Below, piece by piece: positions 1-9,899 of a DNA stretch of 44,365 nt (the first letter of the stretch is position 1; each line of letters opens with the position of its first letter). Source of the DNA: an uncultured Rhodospirillales bacterium. Its GTDB lineage: Bacteria; Pseudomonadota; Alphaproteobacteria; CACIAM-22H2. Under the pieces are notes generated by a model that was not told where the DNA came from, did not search any database, and saw nothing but the letters and a program-made list of their open reading frames with translations. Location of the stretch: the NCBI GenBank assembly GCA_937926175.1, contig CALANV010000003.1:1-44365 (forward strand), given 5' to 3'. Position numbers and translations under genes: made by a program.

Positions 1-144
1 ACGTCGCGTGCGGTAACGGCGTTGTCGCGCGCGGCGCCTGCCGGTCGGCGTCCTGGATGTCGCGGGTGGCGGTGGCCATTGTCTCGGGCGAGAGCCACCA
101 TTAGGATCGCCCCGCGCACGTGCGCAATTAGGAGAGGAAACGTC

Positions 145-1884
145 GTGGCCGATAACAAGGACGATACCCGCAAAAGTAGATTCCGCAGCGCCGAATGGTT
201 CGGTCGCACCGATCGCGACGGGCTCATTCATCGCAGCTGGATGAAAAATCAGGGGCTGCCGCATCATCTCTTCGACGGGCGGCCGGTCATCGGCATCTGC
301 AATACGTGGTCGGAACTGACCCCGTGCAATGCCCATCTCCGCCGGGTCGCGGAATACGTGAAGCGGGGTGTATACGAGGCCGGTGGTTTCCCTCTCGAAT
401 TCCCGGTGATGAGCCTGGGCGAGACGCTGATGCGGCCGACGACCATGCTCTTCCGGAATCTCTGCAGCATGGACGTCGAGGAGTCGATTCGGGCTAACCC
501 GATCGACGGGGTCGTCCTTCTGGTGGGGTGCGACAAGACGACCCCGGCCCTGCTGATGGGCGCGGCGAGCTGCGATCTGCCGACGATCGCGGTTTCCGGC
601 GGCCCGATGCTCAACGGCTGGTTCCGCAGCGAACGCATCGGCTCGGGCACCCATGTCTGGAAATTCACCGAGATGCTGAAGACCGGTGAGATGAGCACGG
701 CCGACATGATCGAGGCCGAGGCCTGCATGTCGCGCTCTCCCGGTCACTGCATGACCATGGGCACCGCGTCCACGATGGCGTCGATGGTCGAGGCGCTCGG
801 CATCGGTCTGCCCTCGAATGCGGCGATTCCGGCGGCCGACTCGCGGCGCTACGTCCTCGCCCACATGGCCGGACGCCGGATCGTCGAGATGGTGCGCGAG
901 AACCTCGTCATGTCGAAGGTGCTCACCAAACAGGCATTCGAGAACGCGATCCGGGTCAACGGCGCGATCGGCGGTTCGACCAATGCCGTGGTCCACCTGC
1001 TGGCGATCGCGGGCCGCATCGGCGTCGACCTCACGCTCGACGACTGGGACCGGCTGGGGCGCGACGTGCCGTGCCTCGTCAATCTGATGCCGTCCGGCAA
1101 ATACCTGATGGAAGACTTCTATTATGCCGGCGGGCTGCCCGCGGTGATGCGCGAGATCGGCGATCTGCTGCACAAGGATGCGCTCACGGTGAACGGGCGG
1201 ACCGTGTGGGAGAACGTGAAGGATGCGCCCTGCTGGAACCGGGACGTGATCTTCCCGCTCGACAAGCCCTTCAAGCCCCAGGGAGGCATCGCCGTGCTCC
1301 GCGGCAATCTCGCGCCGCGCGGCGCGGTGCTCAAGCCGTCGGCGGCGACACCGAAGCTGATGCAGCACCGCGGCCGTGCGGTCGTATTCGAGGACATCGA
1401 CGACTACAACGCGCGAATCGACGATCCGAACCTCGATGTCGACGAGAACTGCATCCTGGTTCTCAAGAACTGCGGCCCCAAGGGCTATCCCGGCTTTCCG
1501 GAGGTCGGCAACTTTGCCTTGCCGAAGAAGATCCTGAAGAAGGGCATCACCGACATGGTCCGCATTTCCGATGCACGCATGAGCGGCACCGCTTATGGGA
1601 CCGTCGTGCTGCACACCGCGCCCGAGGCCGCGGTGGGCGGACCGCTTGCCTTGGTCCGGAACGGGGACATCATCGAACTCGACGTGCCCAACCGCCGGCT
1701 CCATCTCGAGGTCTCGGACGCGGAACTCGAGAATCGTCGCAAGGCATGGAAGCCGCCGGCACCACCGGACAAGCGCGGCTACGTGAAGATGTATTTCGAT
1801 CATGTGTTGCAAGCCGACCAGGGCGTCGACCTCGACTTCCTCGTGGGCGGGTCCGGCGCACCTGTCGGACGCGAGAGCCATTGA
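145..1884 (+). CDS. IlvD/Edd-family sugar-acid dehydratase, L-arabinonate dehydratase-like
   Basis: Predicted Fe-S dehydratase of 579 residues that removes water from an aldonic acid to give a 2-keto-3-deoxy acid in the cytoplasm. The start is GTG 145 behind GGAGAGG; an in-frame reading extends upstream to 22 but has no ribosome site and non-family sequence. Three cysteines expected to hold the [2Fe-2S] cluster are present: Cys61 (SELTPC), Cys129 (VGCDKTTP) and Cys202 (SPGHC), close to the spacing I recall for Rhizobium L-arabinonate dehydratase (about 59/127/200), which has the same length. The core motifs SDARMSGTAYGTVVLH and PEAAVGGPLA are intact. It heads an operon with an aminotransferase and a KDGal kinase, so D-galactonate or a related aldonate is also a plausible substrate. 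The family is certain; the exact sugar acid is inferred. Confidence 0.93.
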   Translation: MADNKDDTRKSRFRSAEWFGRTDRDGLIHRSWMKNQGLPHHLFDGRPVIGICNTWSELTPCNAHLRRVAEYVKRGVYEAGGFPLEFPVMSLGETLMRPTTMLFRNLCSMDVEESIRANPIDGVVLLVGCDKTTPALLMGAASCDLPTIAVSGGPMLNGWFRSERIGSGTHVWKFTEMLKTGEMSTADMIEAEACMSRSPGHCMTMGTASTMASMVEALGIGLPSNAAIPAADSRRYVLAHMAGRRIVEMVRENLVMSKVLTKQAFENAIRVNGAIGGSTNAVVHLLAIAGRIGVDLTLDDWDRLGRDVPCLVNLMPSGKYLMEDFYYAGGLPAVMREIGDLLHKDALTVNGRTVWENVKDAPCWNRDVIFPLDKPFKPQGGIAVLRGNLAPRGAVLKPSAATPKLMQHRGRAVVFEDIDDYNARIDDPNLDVDENCILVLKNCGPKGYPGFPEVGNFALPKKILKKGITDMVRISDARMSGTAYGTVVLHTAPEAAVGGPLALVRNGDIIELDVPNRRLHLEVSDAELENRRKAWKPPAPPDKRGYVKMYFDHVLQADQGVDLDFLVGGSGAPVGRESH

Positions 1885-3047
1885 GTCCGAATCTGCCGGC
1901 GCCGCTTCGGTCGCACGTCGAAAGCCTTGAAGGGTCGCGCATCCGGGCCGTGACCGAAGCGGCGTTCGGCCGCCCCGGAATCATCCCGCTGTGGTTCGGC
2001 GAGTCGGATCGCGTCACGCCGGATTTCATCCGCCGTGCGGCGGCGCAGGCGATGCAGAACGGACACACGTTCTACACGCCGAACCGCGGCATTCCGGAAC
2101 TGCGTGCGGCCGTATCGGAATATCTCGGAAAGCTGCACGGACGGCCGGTCGACGTGGCGCGGGTGAGCATCACCGCATCGGGGGTCAGCGCGATCATGCT
2201 GGTGATGCAGAGCCTGGTCGATGCCGGGGATAACGTCGTCATCGTCACGCCGCTCTGGCCGAACTGTGCGGATGCGATCGAGATTCTCGGGGGAGAGGCG
2301 CGTCGCGTCGCCCTCGTGCCGGGGCCGGGCGGCTGGTCGCTCGACCTTGACCGCCTGTTCGCGGCGTGCGATGACCGCACGCGCGCCATCTTCGTCAATT
2401 CGCCGGGCAACCCGACCGGCTGGATGGCGTCGTCTGACGATCTCGCGGCGATTCTTGCGTTCTGTCGCCGGCGCGGCATCTGGGCGATCGCCGACGAGGT
2501 CTATCAGCGCATCGTGTACGACCGCCGCGCCGCCCCGTCGCTCCTGGACATCGCGGAGCCGGACGATCCGGTGATCTCGATCAACAGCTTTTCCAAGGCG
2601 TGGTGCATGACCGGCTGGCGTCTGGGCTGGGTCGTGGCGCCGCCGGCCTATGGCGACGTTCTCGGCAAGATCAACGAATTCAACATGTCGGGCGCGACCA
2701 CGTTCGTCCAGCACGCCGGCGTGGCGGCAATTCGCGACGGCGAACCGTTCGTCGCCGAGATCGTGGCGCAATACCGACAGGCGCGCGACCTGGTCGTTCA
2801 GCGGCTCGGCGCGATGCGGCGCGTACGGCTCACGCCGCCGGCGGCTGCATTCTATGCGTTCTTCCGCGTTGACGGCGTTTCCGATTCGCTTGCGTTTGCC
2901 AAGGAGATCGTCGCCAGGACCAATGTCGGCCTCGCGCCGGGGATCGCCTTCGGTCCGGAGGGCGAAGGCTGGCTCCGGCTGTGCTTTGCGACCAGTCCGG
3001 CGCGGTTGTCCGAAGCGCTCGACCGGCTCGAGCCGATGCTGTCGTGA
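1881..3047 (+). CDS. PLP-dependent class I/II aminotransferase
   Basis: Fold-type I aminotransferase of 388 residues. The best start is TTG 1881, which overlaps the stop of the dehydratase (TTGA), so translation is probably coupled; no ATG or GTG lies near the family N-terminus. Visible motifs are NSPGNPTGW, the ADEVYQRIVYD strand and the Schiff-base lysine in SFSKAWCMTGWRLGW (Lys239). The C-terminal substrate-arginine region (LRLCFATSP) is present. It belongs to the aspartate aminotransferase-like group; the amino donor and acceptor cannot be read from the sequence. Its place between two sugar-acid enzymes suggests that it acts on a keto acid made by the operon, but that is inference. Confidence 0.9.
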   Translation: MSPNLPAPLRSHVESLEGSRIRAVTEAAFGRPGIIPLWFGESDRVTPDFIRRAAAQAMQNGHTFYTPNRGIPELRAAVSEYLGKLHGRPVDVARVSITASGVSAIMLVMQSLVDAGDNVVIVTPLWPNCADAIEILGGEARRVALVPGPGGWSLDLDRLFAACDDRTRAIFVNSPGNPTGWMASSDDLAAILAFCRRRGIWAIADEVYQRIVYDRRAAPSLLDIAEPDDPVISINSFSKAWCMTGWRLGWVVAPPAYGDVLGKINEFNMSGATTFVQHAGVAAIRDGEPFVAEIVAQYRQARDLVVQRLGAMRRVRLTPPAAAFYAFFRVDGVSDSLAFAKEIVARTNVGLAPGIAFGPEGEGWLRLCFATSPARLSEALDRLEPMLS

Positions 3048-3085
3048 CGCCGGGTGTGCCGGCGCGTGAAAGCGAAATAACACAC

Positions 3086-4033
3086 ATGAATCCTGACAGC
3101 AGCCTTATCGCGTTGGATTGGGGCACGACGAACTGCCGCGCGTTCCGGATGGCGTCTGACGGCCGCGTGCTCGAAACCCGTTTCGCCGCGCAAGGCATCC
3201 TTGCGGTGCGGGACGGCGACTTCGCCGGGGCGCTCCGTTCGCTCGTGGGCGATTGGCTGGCGGCCGATGCCGCGACGCCGGTCGTCATGGCGGGCATGAT
3301 CGGCAGTCGCCAGGGATGGGTCGAGGCGCCTTACGTTCGGCTTCCCGCGGACGTGGATGCGCTTGCCGCACAGCTCGCGCCGGTGGCGTTCGGCGACCGC
3401 GCGGTGCGCATCGTGCCTGGGCTCGTGGGCCCGGCGCTTGCCGGCGGCGACGACGTCATCCGGGGCGAGGAGACGCAGGTGATCGGTGCGCTCGACATCG
3501 CGGGCATCACTGATGGCGTCCTCTGCCTGCCGGGCACCCACAGCAAGTGGGTCGTGGTTGAGGGACGCCGCATCGTCCGCTTCGCAACGTTCATGACCGG
3601 CGAGATTTACGGCGTGCTGCGCGCGCATTCGATCCTGGGGCGTCTCATGACGGACGACGTCCACGATCCGGCCGCATTCACCGACGGTCTCGCGCGCGGC
3701 CATACGGCCGGCGGATTGCTGCATCAGCTCTTCGCCGTCCGCACCGAAGGACTGTTCGGTCGCATCGACGCGAAATCGCTCGGCTCGTTCATGTCCGGCC
3801 TTCTGATCGGCCACGAGGTCCGGGCGGCACTGGAAAGCATGCCGTCCCGGCATGTTGTGCTGGTCGGCGCCGAAAATCTAGCCAAGCGCTATCAGACAGC
3901 GCTCGCGATAGCGAATGTCGGAACCACCGAGGTCGCAGGCGACGTGGCCGCGGCGCGCGGCCTCTGGCTGGTGGCCGCACGGGCCGGGTTTGAATCTTGC
4001 TTGCCCTTGCAGGCTGAACCGAAACCGGGTTAG
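3086..4033 (+). CDS. dgoK: 2-dehydro-3-deoxygalactonokinase (DgoK family)
   Basis: Kinase of 315 residues expected to phosphorylate 2-keto-3-deoxy-D-galactonate at C6, the second step of D-galactonate catabolism. The N-terminus ALDWGTTNCRAF is the DgoK phosphate-binding signature, and GMIGSRQGWVEAPY, PGTHSKWV and FMTGEIYGVLR are characteristic DgoK blocks. I chose ATG 3086 because it places the signature where family proteins begin; GTG 3044, overlapping the upstream stop, is an in-frame alternative adding 14 residues. It follows the dehydratase and aminotransferase on the same strand with a 38-nt gap. The matching KDPGal-type aldolase may be the gene at 33391-34014. Confidence 0.92.
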   Translation: MNPDSSLIALDWGTTNCRAFRMASDGRVLETRFAAQGILAVRDGDFAGALRSLVGDWLAADAATPVVMAGMIGSRQGWVEAPYVRLPADVDALAAQLAPVAFGDRAVRIVPGLVGPALAGGDDVIRGEETQVIGALDIAGITDGVLCLPGTHSKWVVVEGRRIVRFATFMTGEIYGVLRAHSILGRLMTDDVHDPAAFTDGLARGHTAGGLLHQLFAVRTEGLFGRIDAKSLGSFMSGLLIGHEVRAALESMPSRHVVLVGAENLAKRYQTALAIANVGTTEVAGDVAAARGLWLVAARAGFESCLPLQAEPKPG

Positions 4034-4092
4034 ATCAGAGCCTCTGCCGGTCAAGCCAATAAGATCATAAGGCAGGGAGGAACAGGGAGCAT

Positions 4093-5163
<1,071 letters not shown>

Positions 5164-5204
5164 GTCGTCGACGGATCAATAACTCATCAATGGAGGAGAC
5201 GCTT

Positions 5205-6536
5205 ATGAGTGATTTCTCGAGACGCGATGCCCTGAAGCTCGGGGCCGGCGTCGTCGCCGGCGCGGCGGTGGCCAGCACGATCGGCGGCACGGACGCCCGG
5301 GCGCAGGGGGCCCCCACCCTCAGCTATCAAATCGAGCCGGGTGCTACCCTGCGCGTGCTGCGGCCCGTGAAGTTCGTGCAGGGCGACGAGACGGTCTGGC
5401 TGGAGAACACCAAGAAGTACACCGAGCTGACGGGGGTCCAGGTCCGGGTCGAGAGCGAAGGCTGGGAAGACCTTCGGCCCAAATCGGCGGTGGCCGCGAA
5501 CGTCGGCAAGGGGCCCGACATCGTCTACGGCTGGTACGACGACGCTCACCAGTACCCCGAGAAGCTCCTCGACCTTACCGATCTCGCCGAATACCTCGAT
5601 AAGAAGTACGGCGGCTGGTACGACGTCTGCAGAAAGTTCGGCATGCGGGACGGCCGGTGGATCGCGATCCCGCTTGGTGCCGCGGGCGCGCGGATCGTGT
5701 ATCGCAAGTCCTGGCTCAACGAGGCCGGGTTCGAGACATGGCCGAAAGACCTCGACGGCATGCTCAAGGCCTGTCAGGCGTTGAAGGCGAAGGGCAAGCC
5801 GGGCGGCCTCGCGCTCGGCAACGCGGTCGGCGACGCCAACACGTGGTGCCACTGGATCGTGTGGGCGTTTGGCGGCAAGATGGTCGACGAGCAGGACCGC
5901 GTCGTCATCAACAGTCCGGAGACGATCGCGGCGCTCGAATACGCGAAGCAGCTCTACGAGACGTTCATACCGGGTACGCTGTCCTGGCTCGATGCGAACA
6001 ACAACAAGGCGTTCATCGACGGCCAGATCAGTTGGACCATCAACGGCATCTCGGTCTACTACTCCGCCAAGACCTCGAACGATCCCCAGCTTAAGGCGAT
6101 GGCGGAGGACATCGAGCATGCCGAGCTTCCCATCGGACCGGTCGGCAGGCCCACCGAGCTGCATCTGACCGTGCCAGCCATGGTCTTCAAGTACACGAAG
6201 TATCCGAACGCGGCCAAGGACTACATCCGCTTCATGATGGAGCAGGAGCAGTACGTGCCGTGGCAGAACGCGTCGATCGGCTACTTCAGCCAGCCGTTGC
6301 GTGCCTACGAGCAGAGCCCGATCTGGACCTCGGATCCGAAGCACACGCCGTACCGGGACCTGATGAGCAAGATGCTCTGGCCCGGCTACGCGGGTTCGTT
6401 GGGTTATGCTTCGGCGGGCGCCATGGCCGACTTCATCATCGTCAACATGGTGGCGCAGGCGGCCTCGGGCGCCAAGACGCCGAAGGAGGCGGCAGCCGAG
6501 GCGCAGCGTCGCGCCGAGCGTTACTACAAGCTCTGA
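5205..6536 (+). CDS. Carbohydrate ABC transporter substrate-binding protein, Tat-exported
   Basis: Periplasmic extracellular solute-binding protein (MalE-type, family 1) of 443 residues. The N-terminus has a twin-arginine motif (SRRDALKLG) followed by a short hydrophobic stretch and a likely cleavage after ARAQG near residue 34, so export folded through Tat is expected. A strong GGAGGAG at 5192-5198 precedes ATG 5205. Mature features such as GPDIVYGWYDD, the FGGKMVDEQDRVVINSPET block and AMADFIIVNMVAQA are typical of CUT1 binding proteins. It lies between its ATPase and two permeases and is followed by a strong hairpin. The ligand is unknown; a monosaccharide, oligosaccharide or aldonate would fit. 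Confidence 0.93.
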   Translation: MSDFSRRDALKLGAGVVAGAAVASTIGGTDARAQGAPTLSYQIEPGATLRVLRPVKFVQGDETVWLENTKKYTELTGVQVRVESEGWEDLRPKSAVAANVGKGPDIVYGWYDDAHQYPEKLLDLTDLAEYLDKKYGGWYDVCRKFGMRDGRWIAIPLGAAGARIVYRKSWLNEAGFETWPKDLDGMLKACQALKAKGKPGGLALGNAVGDANTWCHWIVWAFGGKMVDEQDRVVINSPETIAALEYAKQLYETFIPGTLSWLDANNNKAFIDGQISWTINGISVYYSAKTSNDPQLKAMAEDIEHAELPIGPVGRPTELHLTVPAMVFKYTKYPNAAKDYIRFMMEQEQYVPWQNASIGYFSQPLRAYEQSPIWTSDPKHTPYRDLMSKMLWPGYAGSLGYASAGAMADFIIVNMVAQAASGAKTPKEAAAEAQRRAERYYKL

Positions 6537-6548
6537 GCCTCGAGACGA

Positions 6549-6577
6549 CGGCCTCCGGCGCACGCCGCCGGAGGCCG
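6549..6577 (+). promoter_or_regulatory. Intercistronic 12-bp hairpin after the ABC binding-protein gene
   Basis: A perfect 12-bp inverted repeat (arm CGGCCTCCGGCG, loop CACGC) lies between the binding-protein stop and the first permease start. No T-run follows, so it is unlikely to be a full terminator. Hairpins here commonly stabilise the upstream mRNA or reduce read-through, giving more binding protein than membrane subunits; that role is inferred. Confidence 0.65.
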
Positions 6578-6591
6578 CGTTGGCGTGACGC

Positions 6592-7539
6592 ATGGCAACC
6601 GTTCTGAAGCCGCAATCGGTCTCACCGCGTCTCGCGACGCTGTCGCGGATCCTGGATCACCCGACCGTGCTGTCGGTGATCTTCATGCTGCCGGCTGCCT
6701 CGATCCTCCTGCTGTTCCTGACTTATCCGTTGGGGCTCGGGATTTGGATGGGATTCACCGACGTCAGGATCGGCAGGCCAGGCGTTTTCATCGGGCTCGA
6801 GAACTACATCTCGCTGTGGTACGACGGCGTCTTCTGGCTGTCCGTCTTCAATACGCTGCTCTATACGACCGTCGCCACCGTGCTCAAGTTCGGGCTCGGC
6901 CTGTGGTTGGCGCTGCTGCTCAACCATTCATTGCCATTCAAGGCGTTCATCCGCGCGATCGTGCTGCTGCCCTACATCATCCCCACGGTGCTTTCGGCGA
7001 TCGCCTTCTGGTGGATCTACGACGCGCAGTTCTCGATCATCTCCTGGTCGCTCGAGCGGCTCGGGCTCATCGACCGCTATATCGATTTCCTCGGCGATCC
7101 GTGGAATGCGCGATGGTCGTTGATCGCCGCCAATGTATGGCGGGGCATTCCCTTCGTCGCCATCTGCCTGCTCGCCGGGCTGCAGACGATCTCGCCCTCG
7201 CTCTACGAGGCCGCGGCGCTCGACGGCGCCAATGCGTGGCAGCGGTTCCGGCACGTGACCGTGCCGATGCTGATGCCGATCCTGTCGATCGTGCTGACGT
7301 TTTCGGTGCTGTTCACGTTCACCGACTTCCAGCTCATCTATGCCATCACCCGCGGCGGACCGATGAACGCGACGCATCTCATGGCGACGCTGGCGTTCCA
7401 GCGCGCCATACCGGGCGGCCAGCTCGGCGAGGGAGCGGCGATCGCCACCGCCATGATCCCGTTCCTGGTGTTCGCCACGGTGTTCAGCTACTACGGTCTG
7501 CAGCGCCGCAAGTGGCAGCAGGGAGCGGCCGATGACTGA
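6592..7539 (+). CDS. Carbohydrate ABC transporter permease, MalF/UgpA type
   Basis: Inner-membrane permease of 315 residues with about six membrane spans, starting with a long hydrophobic helix near residues 24-45. The EAA loop that docks on the ATPase is visible as YEAAALDGANAWQRFRHVTVP near residues 205-225. A start at ATG 6592 fits the family. Its end overlaps the start of the next permease by 8 nt, so the two are co-translated. It forms the heterodimeric channel with the product of 7532-8443. Confidence 0.94.
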   Translation: MATVLKPQSVSPRLATLSRILDHPTVLSVIFMLPAASILLLFLTYPLGLGIWMGFTDVRIGRPGVFIGLENYISLWYDGVFWLSVFNTLLYTTVATVLKFGLGLWLALLLNHSLPFKAFIRAIVLLPYIIPTVLSAIAFWWIYDAQFSIISWSLERLGLIDRYIDFLGDPWNARWSLIAANVWRGIPFVAICLLAGLQTISPSLYEAAALDGANAWQRFRHVTVPMLMPILSIVLTFSVLFTFTDFQLIYAITRGGPMNATHLMATLAFQRAIPGGQLGEGAAIATAMIPFLVFATVFSYYGLQRRKWQQGAADD

Positions 7540-8443
7540 GGCGCCGATGACCGAGACAGCGAAGCCTGTGGCCGCACCGATGGCCGATTCGACCGGCATG
7601 GCCTATCTCGAGACGCTGCCGCGCCGCGTCATCACGCTCTACATCCCGCTCGCGATTTTCCTCTTCGTCCTGCTCTTCCCGTTCTACTGGATGGGCGTGA
7701 CGACGTTCAAACCCAACGACGAGCTTTACAATTTTTCGGAACACAATCCGTTCTGGATCTCGAACCCGACGTTCGCCAACATCAACAAGCTGCTGTTCCA
7801 GACCGACTATCCGGCATGGCTGCTCAACACCATGGTCGTCGCGGTGGCGGCCACGTTCCTGTCGATCTTCGCGAGCGTGCTTGCCGCCTATGCGATCACG
7901 CGCCTGCGCTTCAAGGGCGCACAGACCGTGGGCCTGCTGATCTTCCTGGCCTACCTCGTCCCGCCGAGCATCCTGTTCATTCCGCTGGCGACGATGGTGT
8001 TCGCGCTCGGGATCTACGATACCAGCTGGGCGCTGATCCTGACCTATCCGACGTTCCTCATCCCGTTCTGCACGTGGCTGCTGATGGGCTACTTCAAGTC
8101 CATCCCGTATGAGCTCGAGGAATGCGCCCTGATCGACGGCGCGACCCGGTTGCAGATCCTGTGGAAGATCACGCTGCCGCTCGCGGTACCGGGCCTCATT
8201 TCGGCCGGCATCTTCGCCTTCACGTTGTCGTGGAACGAGTTCATTTACGCGCTCGCCTTCATTTCCTCGTCGGAACAGAAGACGGTGCCGGTCGGCGTGC
8301 TGACCCAGCTCGTCGAAGGCGACGTCTATCACTGGGGCGCGCTGATGGCCGGCGCGCTGCTGGGGTCGCTGCCGGTGGCGATCCTTTACTCCTTCTTCGT
8401 CGAGCACTATGTCTCAAGCCTCACCGGCGCGGTGAAGGAGTAA
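7532..8443 (+). CDS. Carbohydrate ABC transporter permease, MalG/UgpE type
   Basis: Second permease subunit, 303 residues, with about six membrane spans and the MalG-type EAA motif (LEECALIDGATRLQILWKI). The C-terminus (FFVEHYVSSLTGAVKE) is typical of CUT1 MalG homologues. ATG 7532 overlaps the preceding gene and has GGGAG upstream. Several Met codons in the first 25 residues leave the exact start slightly uncertain. It closes the four-gene transporter block. Confidence 0.94.
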   Translation: MTEAPMTETAKPVAAPMADSTGMAYLETLPRRVITLYIPLAIFLFVLLFPFYWMGVTTFKPNDELYNFSEHNPFWISNPTFANINKLLFQTDYPAWLLNTMVVAVAATFLSIFASVLAAYAITRLRFKGAQTVGLLIFLAYLVPPSILFIPLATMVFALGIYDTSWALILTYPTFLIPFCTWLLMGYFKSIPYELEECALIDGATRLQILWKITLPLAVPGLISAGIFAFTLSWNEFIYALAFISSSEQKTVPVGVLTQLVEGDVYHWGALMAGALLGSLPVAILYSFFVEHYVSSLTGAVKE

Positions 8444-8705
8444 GGTACGATCGGTTGCCGTTCGTCCATGAAGGGCCAGCAGCAGAACCCATCATGATGT
8501 GGACAAGGGCGCGCCTCTGGTGCACAGGAAGGCAGGCCGCCCGGGGAGATGAAGCAGGGATCAGGATGCCCGGCGATGCGAACCGGGCAGGCGAGGAGCA
8601 GATGTTTCCGCTGAACGTCGAAGGCACGTACCGGGTGGCGCAAGCTCACCGGTGGCCGAATTGAAGGCGGAACAGGACAAATCAACCGACACGAGACGGA
8701 CGAAC

Positions 8706-9689
8706 ATGCAAGTGGTCATTACCGGCGGTGCCGGCATGTTGGGGAAGAAGTTGGCGAAAAAGCTCCTCGAGCGCGGAACGCTCGCCGGGCCGGACGGCAC
8801 GCAGACGAAGATCGAACGGCTGATCCTGCTCGACGTGGTCGAGGCGCCGGATCTCCCCCAGGATCCGCGCGTGTCGTTCGTTGCCGGCGAAGTGTCGGAT
8901 GCGTCGCTCATGCGCAAGGTGATCGCAGGCGATACCGGCAGCGTGTTCCATTTCGCCGCCGTCGTCAGCGCGGGCGCCGAGGCCGATTTCGATCTCGGCT
9001 ACCGCGTCAACCTCGACGGTACGCGCGCCGTGCTGGAGGCGTGCCGTGCGCTGCCGCGGCCACCGCGCGTCGTGTTCACGTCCTCGATCGCCGTCTACGG
9101 CGGCGATCTGCCCGAGGTGATAACGGACGAGCAGAAGCTCACGCCGCAGACGTCCTACGGTGCACAGAAGGCGATGGGCGAGCTGCTCGTTGCCGACTAC
9201 ACGCGCAAGGGCTTCATCGATGGGCGCTCGCTGCGCCTGCCGACGATCGTCGTGCGGCCGGGCAAGCCGAACAAGGCGGCGTCCACCTTCGCGTCGTCGA
9301 TCATTCGCGAGCCGCTGCAGGGGCAGGAGGCGATCTGCCCGGTCCGTCCCGACAACTGGATGCCGCTGCTCAGTCCGCGCAAGACGGTCGAGGCGTTCAT
9401 CCGGGCCCACGATCTGCCGTCCGAGGCATGGGGCTGGAACCGTTCCCTGATGCTGCCGTCGCTCGACGCGACGGTCGGCGAAATGGCCGAGGCGGTCAAA
9501 CGCGTCGCCGGCGCCGATGCCTATAAGCGCATCGTGTGGCGGCCGGACTCACTCATCCAGAAGATCGTCAACGGCTGGCCGCGGCGCCTCGACAGCAGGC
9601 GGGCGCGGGCGATGGGCTTCGAAGCCGATCCGTCGCTCGACGCCATCATCCAGGCGTTCATCGAAGACGACCTGAAGCCTGCCGAATAG
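8706..9689 (+). CDS. denD: D-erythronate dehydrogenase-like NAD-dependent SDR (DenD)
   Basis: Extended SDR of 327 residues with the Rossmann motif GGAGMLG at residues 7-13, catalytic Ser in FTSSIAVYGG near 126 and YGAQK with Tyr151/Lys155. The overall sequence, including the LLDVVEAP segment after the first Rossmann repeat and RLPTIVVRPGKPN, is that of D-erythronate 2-dehydrogenases, which oxidise D-erythronate to 2-keto-D-erythronate. The usual partners (OtnC/OtnK kinase, OtnI isomerase) are not in the window, so a different C4 or C5 sugar acid is possible. It follows the ABC importer after 262 nt in which I see no gene or clear signal, so it may have its own promoter. Confidence 0.82.
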   Translation: MQVVITGGAGMLGKKLAKKLLERGTLAGPDGTQTKIERLILLDVVEAPDLPQDPRVSFVAGEVSDASLMRKVIAGDTGSVFHFAAVVSAGAEADFDLGYRVNLDGTRAVLEACRALPRPPRVVFTSSIAVYGGDLPEVITDEQKLTPQTSYGAQKAMGELLVADYTRKGFIDGRSLRLPTIVVRPGKPNKAASTFASSIIREPLQGQEAICPVRPDNWMPLLSPRKTVEAFIRAHDLPSEAWGWNRSLMLPSLDATVGEMAEAVKRVAGADAYKRIVWRPDSLIQKIVNGWPRRLDSRRARAMGFEADPSLDAIIQAFIEDDLKPAE

Positions 9690-9899
9690 AATCGCGGCTG
9701 CAGATCGTCCTTCTTTTCGCCACACGACTGACGCTGGATATTCCGCTGCGTCTCGCCGGGTCGGGTAGACCGCCGGCTTGCCGAACGACGCCGAGGAATG
9801 TTTCGGGCGCCTGGCGCGCCGGGTCGCTGCTTGGCGATCTTTGTGCCTTGTTGATCCAGGCACCTGAACGCAGGTTGCAGTGACGACGGTGACGGGCGG

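Noticed and set aside
71..99. GGTGGC/GCCACC with inner TCTCG/CGAGA as a regulatory hairpin before the first gene
   Set aside because: A 5-nt bulge and lack of context at the window edge leave it unsupported.
8407..8685. 92-residue minus-strand frame in the gap after the ABC permeases
   Set aside because: It has no ribosome site or family pattern and overlaps the permease end.
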